Shown here one piece after another: positions 25,905 through 33,563 of a DNA stretch of 64,000 nucleotides (its first letter is position 1; each line of letters starts with the position of its first letter). The translations under genes were made by a program, and so were the position numbers. This DNA is from TMED26 sp002694075 (GTDB taxonomy: Bacteria > Pseudomonadota > Alphaproteobacteria > Thalassobaculales > Thalassobaculaceae), in contig JAYYDT010000025.1 of NCBI GenBank assembly GCA_036160575.1, positions 39,097 to 103,096 on the forward strand, read 5' to 3'. The notes beneath the pieces were generated by a model. The model saw only the letters and a program-made list of their open reading frames with translations. It was not told the origin of the DNA and did not search any database.

Positions 25905-26847
25905 TCGCCGGCGCGTCGGCCAGGCCCAGCGCCTCGTCGATCACATAGAGCGGGCGTTTCTTGGTCTCCATGTGAATGCGGCCGATGTACTCGCCCAGCA
26001 CGCCGATGCCGATCAACTGCACGCCGCTGAAAAACAGGATCGCCACCATGATCGAGGTATAGCCCGGCACATCGACGCCGATCAGCAGCGTCCGGACCGT
26101 GAGATAGAGGGCGTAAAGGAACGAGGCGGCGGCCACCGCCAGGCCAAGATAGGTCCAGGCGCGCAAAGGAATGGTGCTGTAGCCGGTCAGCCCGGTGAGG
26201 GCGAAATTCCATAACTGCCAGAAACTGAACTTGCTGTCGCCGGCCACCCGTTCCGGCCGGGTGTAGGACAGGCTGGTTTGCCGAAAGCCCGGCCAGGACA
26301 GAATGCCTTTCATGAAGCGGTCGCGTTCGCGCATGCCGCGGATGACATCGGCGACGCGCCGGTCGAGCAGGCGGAAATCACCGGAATTGGGCGGCATTTC
26401 GACATCGGTCAGGCGGTTGATCAGCCAGTAAAAGGCCCGCGCCGAGGACCGTTTGCTCCACCGGTCGTGGGCCCGCGAGGTGCGGATGGCGTGCACCACC
26501 TGAAAGCCCTCGCGCCATTTGGCGAGCATCTCGGGGATCAAATCCGGCGGGTCCTGGAGGTCGGCGTCGATTGGGATGATGACATCGCCGCGGGCGTGGT
26601 CCAGACCGGCGGTCAGCGCCGATTCCTTGCCGAAGTTGCGGGACAGGCCAATGACTTTGACATGGTCCGGGTCGCGGCCATGGTGGCCGCGCAACCGCGC
26701 CAAGGTGCCGTCGCGGCTGCCGTCGTCGACGCACAGGATCTCATAAGCGCCGTCAAGCCCTTGCAGGATCGGTGTGACCGTCGCGAAGAAGCGGTCGACC
26801 ACGTCTTCCTCGTTGTGCATCGGCACGATGATCGAGACAAGTGTCAC
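25888..26847 (-). CDS. GtrB/ArnC-type polyprenyl-phosphate glycosyltransferase
   Basis: This 319-residue family 2 glycosyltransferase moves a sugar from a nucleotide to undecaprenyl phosphate at the inner membrane. Signatures are S-I-I-V-P-M-H-N-E-E at the start, V-D-D-G-S-R-D-G-T, the metal-binding I-D-A-D-L-Q-D-P, and P-N-S-G-D-F-R-L. Two C-terminal membrane helices (about 228-250 and 262-285) anchor it. The start is taken as GTG at 26847, which follows AAGGGG; the longer frame adds only basic low-quality sequence. No flippase or acceptor transferase is adjacent, so the glycan is unknown. Confidence 0.9.
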   Translation of the reverse strand: MTLVSIIVPMHNEEDVVDRFFATVTPILQGLDGAYEILCVDDGSRDGTLARLRGHHGRDPDHVKVIGLSRNFGKESALTAGLDHARGDVIIPIDADLQDPPDLIPEMLAKWREGFQVVHAIRTSRAHDRWSKRSSARAFYWLINRLTDVEMPPNSGDFRLLDRRVADVIRGMRERDRFMKGILSWPGFRQTSLSYTRPERVAGDSKFSFWQLWNFALTGLTGYSTIPLRAWTYLGLAVAAASFLYALYLTVRTLLIGVDVPGYTSIMVAILFFSGVQLIGIGVLGEYIGRIHMETKKRPLYVIDEALGLADAPAITPDP

Positions 26848-26988
26848 GTCCAGGCCCCTTGGCTTGCATCGGCGCCGGCCATCCGGCCAACGTCTTTCCG
26901 CCGCCAATTCTACACCGGAAACAGTGCCGCGCCCTCTGGAAAAGCGGCCTGTCGGGTTATCCTTCGGCGCCTTCGCCCGGCGGTCCGC

Positions 26989-28098
26989 CTACCCGTCGAC
27001 AAGCGCCGCCAAGATGGCGTCGCCCATGCCGGCGGTGGTCACCGGGGTGGTGCCCGGCCGGGCGATATCGGCGGTGCGCACGCCGGCCGCCAGGACCGTG
27101 TCGATGGCCCGGTCGACCCGGTCGGCCAGAGCCGGCGCGTCGAGGGCCAGGCGCAGCATCATGCCGGCCGATTGGATCGCCGCCAGCGGATTGGCGATGC
27201 CCTGGCCGGCGATATCCGGCGCGCTGCCGTGGACCGGCTCGAAAAAGGCTTTGCGCCGGCCATCCGGTCCCGGCGCCGAGAGCGAGGCCGAGGGCAGCAT
27301 GCCAAGCGTGCCCATCACCCCGCCGGCGACATCGGAGAGGATATCGCCAAACATGTTGTCGGCCAGGATGACATCGAACTGACCCGGGTTTTTGACCAAT
27401 TGCATGCCGCAATTGTCGCCCAGCATATGGATCAATTCGATATCGGAATGGTCGGCGTGGCGGGCGCTGACGACCTGGCGCCACAGGCGGCCGCTTTCCA
27501 TGACATTGGATTTTTCCACCGAATGCAGCTTGCCCGAACGGCTGCGCGCCAATTCGAACGCGAAATCGGCGACCCGCGCGATTTCGCCGGTGGTGTAGGC
27601 CTGGGTGTCGACGCCGCGTTGGCTGCCGTCGGGCAGGTCCTCGATCATCTTCGGCTGGCCGAAATAAAGGCCCGAGGTCAATTCGCGGACAAAGATCATG
27701 TCGGTGCCGCGGGCCCGTTCCGGCACCAGCGGCGAGGCGTCGAGCAGGGCCTCGGGCATACGCACCGGGCGCAGGTTGGCGAAGACATCCATTTCCTTGC
27801 GCATGCGCAGCAAGCTGCCGCGTTTGCGCACCTCGCGCGGGATATCGTCATTGTCATTGGTGCCCGAGGCGCCGAACAACACGGCGTCGGCGGCCAGCAC
27901 ATCGGCCAGGGTTTCGTCGGTCAACACCTCACCGGACCGTTTATAAGCCTCGTTGCCGTAATGGCGGTCCGCCAGGTTCAAGGCCATGCCGTCCTGGTCG
28001 CCGGCCCATTCCAGCACCCGGCGCGCCTGGGCGGTGACTTCGAGGCCGATGCCGTCGCCGGGCAGGACCACGACGGTATGGGCGTTTGCGCTGCTCAT
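26989..28098 (-). CDS. leuB: 3-isopropylmalate dehydrogenase
   Basis: This 369-residue NAD-dependent enzyme oxidatively decarboxylates 3-isopropylmalate in leucine synthesis. It opens with V-V-V-L-P-G-D-G-I-G-L-E-V and carries R-E-L-T-S-G-L-Y-F-G, the metal-binding D-N-M-F-G-D-I-L-S-D and the E-P-V-H-G-S-A-P-D-I nucleotide loop. It starts 4 bases after leuD, so leuC-leuD-leuB is one operon. The ATG at 28098 is selected; an earlier in-frame start would lie inside leuD. Confidence 0.96.
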   Translation of the reverse strand: MSSANAHTVVVLPGDGIGLEVTAQARRVLEWAGDQDGMALNLADRHYGNEAYKRSGEVLTDETLADVLAADAVLFGASGTNDNDDIPREVRKRGSLLRMRKEMDVFANLRPVRMPEALLDASPLVPERARGTDMIFVRELTSGLYFGQPKMIEDLPDGSQRGVDTQAYTTGEIARVADFAFELARSRSGKLHSVEKSNVMESGRLWRQVVSARHADHSDIELIHMLGDNCGMQLVKNPGQFDVILADNMFGDILSDVAGGVMGTLGMLPSASLSAPGPDGRRKAFFEPVHGSAPDIAGQGIANPLAAIQSAGMMLRLALDAPALADRVDRAIDTVLAAGVRTADIARPGTTPVTTAGMGDAILAALVDG

Positions 28099-28102
28099 CG
28101 GC

Positions 28103-28744
28103 TTATCCCTTCGCGTCGGTTTGCCAGGTGGCGGCGTAAATCCACGGCCGCGCGGCCCGGTCGCGGGCTTGAAAATCGGCGATATCATCGGCGTATTGCA
28201 AGGTCATCGAGATATCGTCCAAGCCCTCCAACAGGGCCTGCTTGCGTTCGGCCGGCACGTCGAAGGACATGACCTTGCCCGAGGGCAGGGTGACGGTTTG
28301 CGCCGGCAAGTCGACGCGCACCGTCAAATTGTTCCGGTCAGGGCCCAGTTCGCCGGCCAGTTCGGCCACCGCCTCGGCCGGCAGGCGCACCGGCAAAACC
28401 GCGTTTTGAAAACAGTTGTTATAGAAAATATCGCCGAAGCTTTCGCCGATGACACAGCGGATACCCAGCCCGCGCAGGGCCCAAACGGCGGTTTCGCGCG
28501 AACTGCCGCAGCCGAAATTGGGACCGGTAACCAACACCTCGGCGCCGCGGTAGCGGTCCTGGTTGAGGACGAAATCCGGGTTCTCACTGCCATCCGGATT
28601 GAAGCGCAGGGGCTCGAAGGCGATCTCGCCCATTTTATCGCGCTCGGTGGTGGCGATGCGCTTGCCGGGGGTGATGATGTCGGTGTCGATATTGGCCCGC
28701 ATCAAGGGCGCGGCGAGGCCGTCGATTTGGCTGAATTTTTCCAT
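28103..28744 (-). CDS. leuD: 3-isopropylmalate dehydratase small subunit
   Basis: This 213-residue subunit pairs with LeuC to isomerise 2- to 3-isopropylmalate. Markers are the N-terminal I-D-T-D-I-I-T-P and the swivel-domain G-P-N-F-G-C-G-S-S-R-E, together with F-G-D-I-F-Y-N-N-C. Length is normal. It starts 20 bases after the leuC stop and ends 4 bases before leuB. Confidence 0.96.
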   Translation of the reverse strand: MEKFSQIDGLAAPLMRANIDTDIITPGKRIATTERDKMGEIAFEPLRFNPDGSENPDFVLNQDRYRGAEVLVTGPNFGCGSSRETAVWALRGLGIRCVIGESFGDIFYNNCFQNAVLPVRLPAEAVAELAGELGPDRNNLTVRVDLPAQTVTLPSGKVMSFDVPAERKQALLEGLDDISMTLQYADDIADFQARDRAARPWIYAATWQTDAKG

Positions 28745-28764
28745 CGTTCGCTCCTTCAGGCCGC

Positions 28765-30168
28765 TTACAGGCTGCGGGAATCGGTGATCTGGCCGGCGAT
28801 CGCCGCCGCCGCGGCCATCGCCGGACTGGCCAAATGGGTGCGCGCGCCGGGACCCTGACGGCCGACAAAATTACGGTTCGAGGTGGACACACAGCGCGCG
28901 CCCTCCGGCACGAACTCGCCATTGGTCGAAACGCATTGCGCGCAGCCGGGCTCACGCCATTCGAAGCCGGCCTCGGTGAACACGCGGTCCAGGCCCTCGG
29001 CCTCGGCCGCCGCCTTGACCGCCATCGAGCCGGGCACGATGCGGGCGGTCACCCCGGCGGCCACGCGCCGACCGCGGGCGATGGCCGCGGCGGACTGCAA
29101 ATCGCTCAGCCGTCCGTTGGTGCAACTGCCGATGAACACCCAGTCGACGGGCGTGCCGGCGATGGGCGCGCCGGCCGTCAAGCCTTGGTAATCGAGGGCC
29201 GCCTCGGCCAACGATTGTTTGATCGGGTCGGCCAAATCGCCGGGCGTCGGGATCGCCTCGGTCACCGCCACCGTGTGTTCCGGGCTGGTGCCCCAGGTGA
29301 TCTGCGGCGCCACATCGCCGGCGTCGATATGTTCCTCGTGGTCGAACACGGCGTCGGCGTCGCTGACCAAGTCGCTCCAGGCCGCCACCGCCGCGTCCCA
29401 GTCGGCGCCTTGCGGCGCGAAGGGTCGGCCGGCGAGATAGTCGAAGGTGGTTTGGTCGGGCGCGACCAGCCCCATGCGGGCGCCGAATTCGATCGATAAA
29501 TTGCACACCGTCATGCGCTCTTCGACCGATAGGCCGCGGATCGTCGGACCGGCGTATTCGACGGCGTAGCCGGTGCCCGCGTCGACGCCCAATTGGCCGA
29601 TGATATGGAGGATCAGATCTTTCGCCGTGACGCCGGCGCCAAGCGCGCCGCCGACGGTGATGCGCATGCGCCGCGGGCGGCGCTGGCGGACGCATTGGGT
29701 GGCCAGCACATGGGTCACCTCGCTGGAGCCAATGCCAAAGGCGAGCGCGCCAAGGGCGCCATGGGTGCTGGTGTGGCTGTCACCGCAAACCAGCAGGCTG
29801 CCCGGCAAGGTAAAGCCGAGTTCGGGACCGATCACGTGGACGATGCCTTGGCGGGCGTGGCCGGTCGGGAAATGGGCGATGCCGTGGCTCGCCGACTCGC
29901 CGCGCAGCAGAGCCGCCAGGCGGCGGCTGTTCTCGGTCGAGTTTTCGTCGCGGCCGGCGGCGGTCGACAAGGTATGGTCGGGGGTTGACAGGGCGAGCTG
30001 CGGGCTGTGCACCTGGTGACCTTTTTCGCGCACTTCGCTGAGCGCGCGGGCGCCGCTCAAATCATGCAGCAAATGGCGGTCGACATGCAGCAGGTCGACG
30101 CCCTCGCCGACGCTGCGGACGACGTGCTGATCCCAAATCTTGTCAAACAATGTGCGCGCCTGCGCCAT
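28765..30168 (-). CDS. leuC: 3-isopropylmalate dehydratase large subunit
   Basis: This 467-residue aconitase-family protein holds the [4Fe-4S] cluster through C349 (G-S-C-T-N-G), C409 and C412 (C-A-Q-C). It also has the substrate motif G-D-S-H-T-S-T-H-G. The ATG at 30168 follows GGGGGACC; a much longer frame upstream overlaps the DDAH-like gene and is rejected. It is the first leu gene of the operon. leuA (isopropylmalate synthase) is not in the window. Confidence 0.96.
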   Translation of the reverse strand: MAQARTLFDKIWDQHVVRSVGEGVDLLHVDRHLLHDLSGARALSEVREKGHQVHSPQLALSTPDHTLSTAAGRDENSTENSRRLAALLRGESASHGIAHFPTGHARQGIVHVIGPELGFTLPGSLLVCGDSHTSTHGALGALAFGIGSSEVTHVLATQCVRQRRPRRMRITVGGALGAGVTAKDLILHIIGQLGVDAGTGYAVEYAGPTIRGLSVEERMTVCNLSIEFGARMGLVAPDQTTFDYLAGRPFAPQGADWDAAVAAWSDLVSDADAVFDHEEHIDAGDVAPQITWGTSPEHTVAVTEAIPTPGDLADPIKQSLAEAALDYQGLTAGAPIAGTPVDWVFIGSCTNGRLSDLQSAAAIARGRRVAAGVTARIVPGSMAVKAAAEAEGLDRVFTEAGFEWREPGCAQCVSTNGEFVPEGARCVSTSNRNFVGRQGPGARTHLASPAMAAAAAIAGQITDSRSL

Positions 30169-30205
30169 TTCTGGTCCCCCCTCGTGAAATCCCCTATGGC
30201 GGCGC

Positions 30206-31009
30206 TTACGGCGCTTCTTGGCGGGTGTAGCGTAAAGACATGCAGGACAGTCCGCCGTCGATCTTGGCGGCCTCGCCGATATCGATGAGTTTAACCCGAT
30301 AGCCCAAACGATCCAGCATTTCCGCGCTTCGCGGAAAGCCGCTGGCGAGCAGCACATGATCGTTGACCCGCACCAGGTTGGCCGCCGCCTCCTCGCCGGC
30401 CGGCGCGGTGACGACGTCATAGCCGGCGAAACAGCCGCTGGCCGCCAAACGTTCGGTGGCGAACACGGTGTCGCCGTCAAGCAGGCCGCAGTCGCTCTTG
30501 AAATGCAGCACCGCGGCCGGGGTGGCCAATCGCCGGCTGGCCACGCCAAGCGCCGCCAAGACGGCGCCAACGGCATCGGCGCCGGCGGTGTCGGTGCGTT
30601 CCGAGAGGCCGATCAAGGCCTCGCGCCCGGTGACCAGAATATCCCCGCCGTCGACTCGGCCATCATCGGTCAAATGGATCACGCCATCGACGTGGCCGGC
30701 GGCGTCTTCGGCCATCCGCGCCGCTTCGCCGCGCCGGCTGACCGCGCCCGGTTTGAGGATGATGGCCTGGCCAGCGATCATCAAAGCGGCGTCCTCGACG
30801 AACACCGCGTCGGGGTGCGCGTTGTCGGCGGGCAAGGTGGTGACCGCGACGCTGGCGTCGCTCAGGGCTTTGCGATAAGCGTCATGCTGGGCCGAAAAGA
30901 CCGCGAAATCGGGGTCCGGGCCGGCGCCCGCCCGCAGGCCATTAACGACCGCCGGCGACGGCCGGCGGGCCAGCGCGTGGCTGAATCGAAAGGCGGCGTC
31001 ACCGATCAT
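30206..31009 (-). CDS. Dimethylarginine dimethylaminohydrolase-like amidinotransferase-fold protein
   Basis: This 267-residue protein matches DDAH enzymes, which hydrolyse N-omega-methylated arginines to citrulline and methylamines. The fold's catalytic His169 (L-H-F-K-S-D) and nucleophilic Cys256 (G-L-S-C-M-S) are present, as are F-V-E-D and G-G-D-I-L. A few homologues act on arginine or related guanidines instead. It lies 37 bases upstream of leuC on the same strand, so it may be co-transcribed with the leu genes, though no metabolic link is evident. Confidence 0.87.
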   Translation of the reverse strand: MIGDAAFRFSHALARRPSPAVVNGLRAGAGPDPDFAVFSAQHDAYRKALSDASVAVTTLPADNAHPDAVFVEDAALMIAGQAIILKPGAVSRRGEAARMAEDAAGHVDGVIHLTDDGRVDGGDILVTGREALIGLSERTDTAGADAVGAVLAALGVASRRLATPAAVLHFKSDCGLLDGDTVFATERLAASGCFAGYDVVTAPAGEEAAANLVRVNDHVLLASGFPRSAEMLDRLGYRVKLIDIGEAAKIDGGLSCMSLRYTRQEAP

Positions 31010-31044
31010 TTCGCGGGCATCTTTCAGACCCCTCTTTTAGGTCC

Positions 31045-31854
31045 TTAAACCGGGGCGGATTTGGGGAAATTGGGGGGCCGTTTTTCCAAATGGGCGGCCA
31101 AGCCCTCGGCCGCCTCGGCGCCAGCGAAGCCAAGCATTTCCAAGGCCGTCGAGGTGTCGAATATGGGGCCGGCTTGGCGCAGCCAGTTGTTCAAGGCGTA
31201 TTTGGTCCAGCGGATCGCGCTTTGCGCGCCGCCGGCCAAATCGTTGGCGGTCTCCAGGGCGGTGGCCTGAAGATCGGCGTCCTCGACGCACAGCGAGACC
31301 AGGCCGATGCGTTCGGCCTCGGGGCCGGACAGCGGCTTGCAGGTCATCAGGTAATATTTGGCTTTGGCCATGCCGCACAGCAACGGCCAGATGACGCAGG
31401 CGACATCGCCGGCGGCGACGCCCAGGCGGGTATGCCCGTCGATGATTTTGGCCGACTTCCCGACAATCGAGATATCCGCGAGGATGCCAACCACCAGGCC
31501 GGCGCCGACCGCCACGCCGTTAATCGCCGAGACAATCGGTTTGTTGCAATTGATCACGTTGTAGACCAGGTCGCGGGCCTCCTTCCAAGTGGCCATGCGC
31601 GCTGTCTCGTCTTTAAGAATTTGCTCGATCATTTGGAAGTCGCCGCCGGCCGAGAACGCCTTGCCGGCGCCGGTGACGATAACCGCCGAAATATCCGGGT
31701 CGGCGTCGATATCCCGCCAGATATGGGTCAGTTGGGTATGGGTTTCCGCGTCGACCGAGTTGTAGGTTTCCGGGCGGTTGAAGGTGATACGCAAGACCCG
31801 TGCGGCCGGATAATCCAGGTCGAGGCGGGTATAGGCGGCGTAACGATCGGTCAT
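31045..31854 (-). CDS. Enoyl-CoA hydratase/isomerase family protein
   Basis: This 269-residue crotonase has F-S-A-G-G-D-F and V-A-V-G-A-G-L oxyanion segments. The active-site stretch reads I-D-G-H-T-R-L-G-V-A-A-G-D, unlike standard hydratases, so the reaction is uncertain. The ATG at 31854 (M-T-D-R-Y-A-A-Y) follows GGGAGCG; the earlier in-frame start is less likely. It lies between the DDAH-like gene and a DUF2062 gene, all leftward. Proximity to HMG-CoA lyase raises the possibility of a branched-chain acid role, but a methylglutaconyl-CoA hydratase assignment is not supported by sequence alone. Confidence 0.88.
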   Translation of the reverse strand: MTDRYAAYTRLDLDYPAARVLRITFNRPETYNSVDAETHTQLTHIWRDIDADPDISAVIVTGAGKAFSAGGDFQMIEQILKDETARMATWKEARDLVYNVINCNKPIVSAINGVAVGAGLVVGILADISIVGKSAKIIDGHTRLGVAAGDVACVIWPLLCGMAKAKYYLMTCKPLSGPEAERIGLVSLCVEDADLQATALETANDLAGGAQSAIRWTKYALNNWLRQAGPIFDTSTALEMLGFAGAEAAEGLAAHLEKRPPNFPKSAPV

Positions 31855-31925
31855 CGGGCGCTCCCTGGTGCGACGTGAGCGGGAAGCATAGCCAGCCGGG
31901 GACGGCCCTGCCAAGGGCGGCGGTG

Positions 31926-32483
31926 TCAGTGGGTGATCAGTTTATGGCGCTGGGCCTCACGGAACTTGCGCAAAAACCTGAGGCTCCAGGCGTAACCGAG
32001 CCAGGCGCTAAGCGCCGCCCAGGGCAGGGAGCCAACGAACATCGGCACGCCCCAGACATCGAAAAAGGCCAGCGAATAGACCCACAACCCCTCGACTCCC
32101 GAGGTTTCGATGGCCATCACCTGGTTGAAATCGGCGAGAAAATTGCCAAACCCGTAGAGTCCACCGCCGTTCCCCAGCATCAATTGGCCGGTCACCAAAA
32201 AGCCGTAATAGAACGGTCCGACCGTGAACACATTGGTGATCCAGGTCCAGGCGCAGGCAACGATCAGGTTGAATCCCCAGGCCGGCTTGATCGCGCGTAA
32301 CAGCATCCATAGGCCGGCGCAGAAGATCATTTGCACGCCGACCGTTGGCGTCATCGCCACCGCCAAGCCGACCGCCGCCCCGCGGGCGGTGAATTGGCTG
32401 GCTTTGCGGCCGCGCAAGATCGGGACGATCAAGCGGTAGCGCAACAAACGCCGCAAGCCGGACGACTTCTCAAGCACGCTCAA
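31926..32483 (-). CDS. DUF2062 membrane protein
   Basis: This 185-residue protein has the DUF2062 pattern: a basic N-terminus (R-Y-R-L-I-V-P-I-L-R-G), then G-L-A-V-A-M-T-P-T-V-G-V-Q-M in the first membrane helix, W-I-T-N-V-F-T-V-G-P-F-Y-Y in the second, and a final helix rich in Trp and Leu. Members are small inner-membrane proteins of unknown function. It stands 71 bases upstream of the crotonase and 70 bases downstream of the HMG-CoA lyase gene. Confidence 0.85.
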   Translation of the reverse strand: MSVLEKSSGLRRLLRYRLIVPILRGRKASQFTARGAAVGLAVAMTPTVGVQMIFCAGLWMLLRAIKPAWGFNLIVACAWTWITNVFTVGPFYYGFLVTGQLMLGNGGGLYGFGNFLADFNQVMAIETSGVEGLWVYSLAFFDVWGVPMFVGSLPWAALSAWLGYAWSLRFLRKFREAQRHKLITH

Positions 32484-32553
32484 TCCACCGGATGGGAGGC
32501 GCCCGAGCGGCGCCCCTTGGGTTATGGTTACTCGTTGTGGTTACTCGTTATGA

Positions 32554-33507
32554 CTATTCGGCGGCGGCCGCGACAGCGTCGGAAAACCCTTTCGGGATGC
32601 CGGACTCGCTCAAATGACCGTACAACGGGTCCTCCGGCAGGGCCGCGCGCACAATCTCGCGGCAGGCCAGCATGGCGTCGATGTCGATACCGGTGCGCAC
32701 GCCCATGGCTTCGAACATGAACACCAAATCCTCGGTCACCACATTGCCGCTGGCGCCTGGCGCGAAGGGGCAGCCGCCGAGGCCGGCGAGCGAGGTGTCG
32801 AAGGCGCGGATACCCACCTCATAGGCGGCCAGGCAATTGGCGATGCCGAGGCCGCGGGTATTGTGGAAATGGCCGCCGCCGACCTTATCGGCGCCGAATT
32901 CGGCGAAGCAGCGCTTGTACACGCGCGTCACCTGACCCGGGTTGGCGTAACCGACGGTGTCCGACGGCGCCACCTCATCGGCGCCGGCCTCCAGGCACAT
33001 GGCGCCCAAACGCAGGATGTCGTCGTCCGGCACATGGCCCTCCATGGTGCAGCCGAAAGCGGTCGACAGCCCGACCTCGAGGATGAATTGTTCGTCTTTC
33101 GGCAAGCCGGCGCGGAATTCGGCGATGGCGCGCAAATCCTCGACCGCCTCTTCCGGCGTCTTGCGGATATTGGACAGGCAATGGCTGCGGCTGACCGAGA
33201 TCGGCATGACGATTTTGTCGGGGTGGTGGGCGGCGGCGTTTTGCGCGCCGCGCAGGTTGGGCGCCAGCACCGACACGGTCAGCCCCTCGATGGCCACCGC
33301 GTAGTCGGTCAGCTCGGGCGAGTCATGCATCGCCGGCACCAGTTTCGGTGGCACAAAGGAACACACTTCGATTTCCGGAAAGCCGGCCTTGGCGGCCTGC
33401 TCGATCCAGGCTTTCTTGGCCTCGGTGGCCATGATCCCGGTGGCGTTCTGAAGGCCGTCGCGTGGACCGACCTCGACGATTTCAACATCGCGCGGCGTGC
33501 TGCTCAT
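32554..33507 (-). CDS. mvaB: Hydroxymethylglutaryl-CoA lyase
   Basis: This 317-residue TIM-barrel enzyme cleaves HMG-CoA to acetyl-CoA and acetoacetate, the last step of leucine catabolism. Markers are V-G-P-R-D-G-L-Q-N near residue 13, the metal-binding H-F-H-N-T-R-G and the catalytic Cys loop G-L-G-G-C-P-F-A-P-G. The ATG at 33507 follows GGGAGG. A promoter with a palindromic -10 region lies at 33534-33563. The companion leucine-catabolism genes (isovaleryl-CoA dehydrogenase, methylcrotonyl-CoA carboxylase) are not in the window. Confidence 0.95.
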   Translation of the reverse strand: MSSTPRDVEIVEVGPRDGLQNATGIMATEAKKAWIEQAAKAGFPEIEVCSFVPPKLVPAMHDSPELTDYAVAIEGLTVSVLAPNLRGAQNAAAHHPDKIVMPISVSRSHCLSNIRKTPEEAVEDLRAIAEFRAGLPKDEQFILEVGLSTAFGCTMEGHVPDDDILRLGAMCLEAGADEVAPSDTVGYANPGQVTRVYKRCFAEFGADKVGGGHFHNTRGLGIANCLAAYEVGIRAFDTSLAGLGGCPFAPGASGNVVTEDLVFMFEAMGVRTGIDIDAMLACREIVRAALPEDPLYGHLSESGIPKGFSDAVAAAAE

Positions 33508-33533
33508 GAGTTCCCTCCCTGACGTGCTCCTTC

Positions 33534-33563
33534 GGTTATAACCAAAGCGTCGGGCGCCGTCAT
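33534..33563 (-). promoter_or_regulatory. Promoter with palindromic -10 region upstream of HMG-CoA lyase
   Basis: Reading leftward, ATGACG (33563-33558) and TATAAC (33540-33535) are spaced by 17 bases. The -10 box lies in a perfect 10-base palindrome GGTTATAACC (33534-33543). The -35 box overlaps the stop codon of the upstream molybdoenzyme gene, so mvaB can be transcribed independently of it. Confidence 0.45.
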
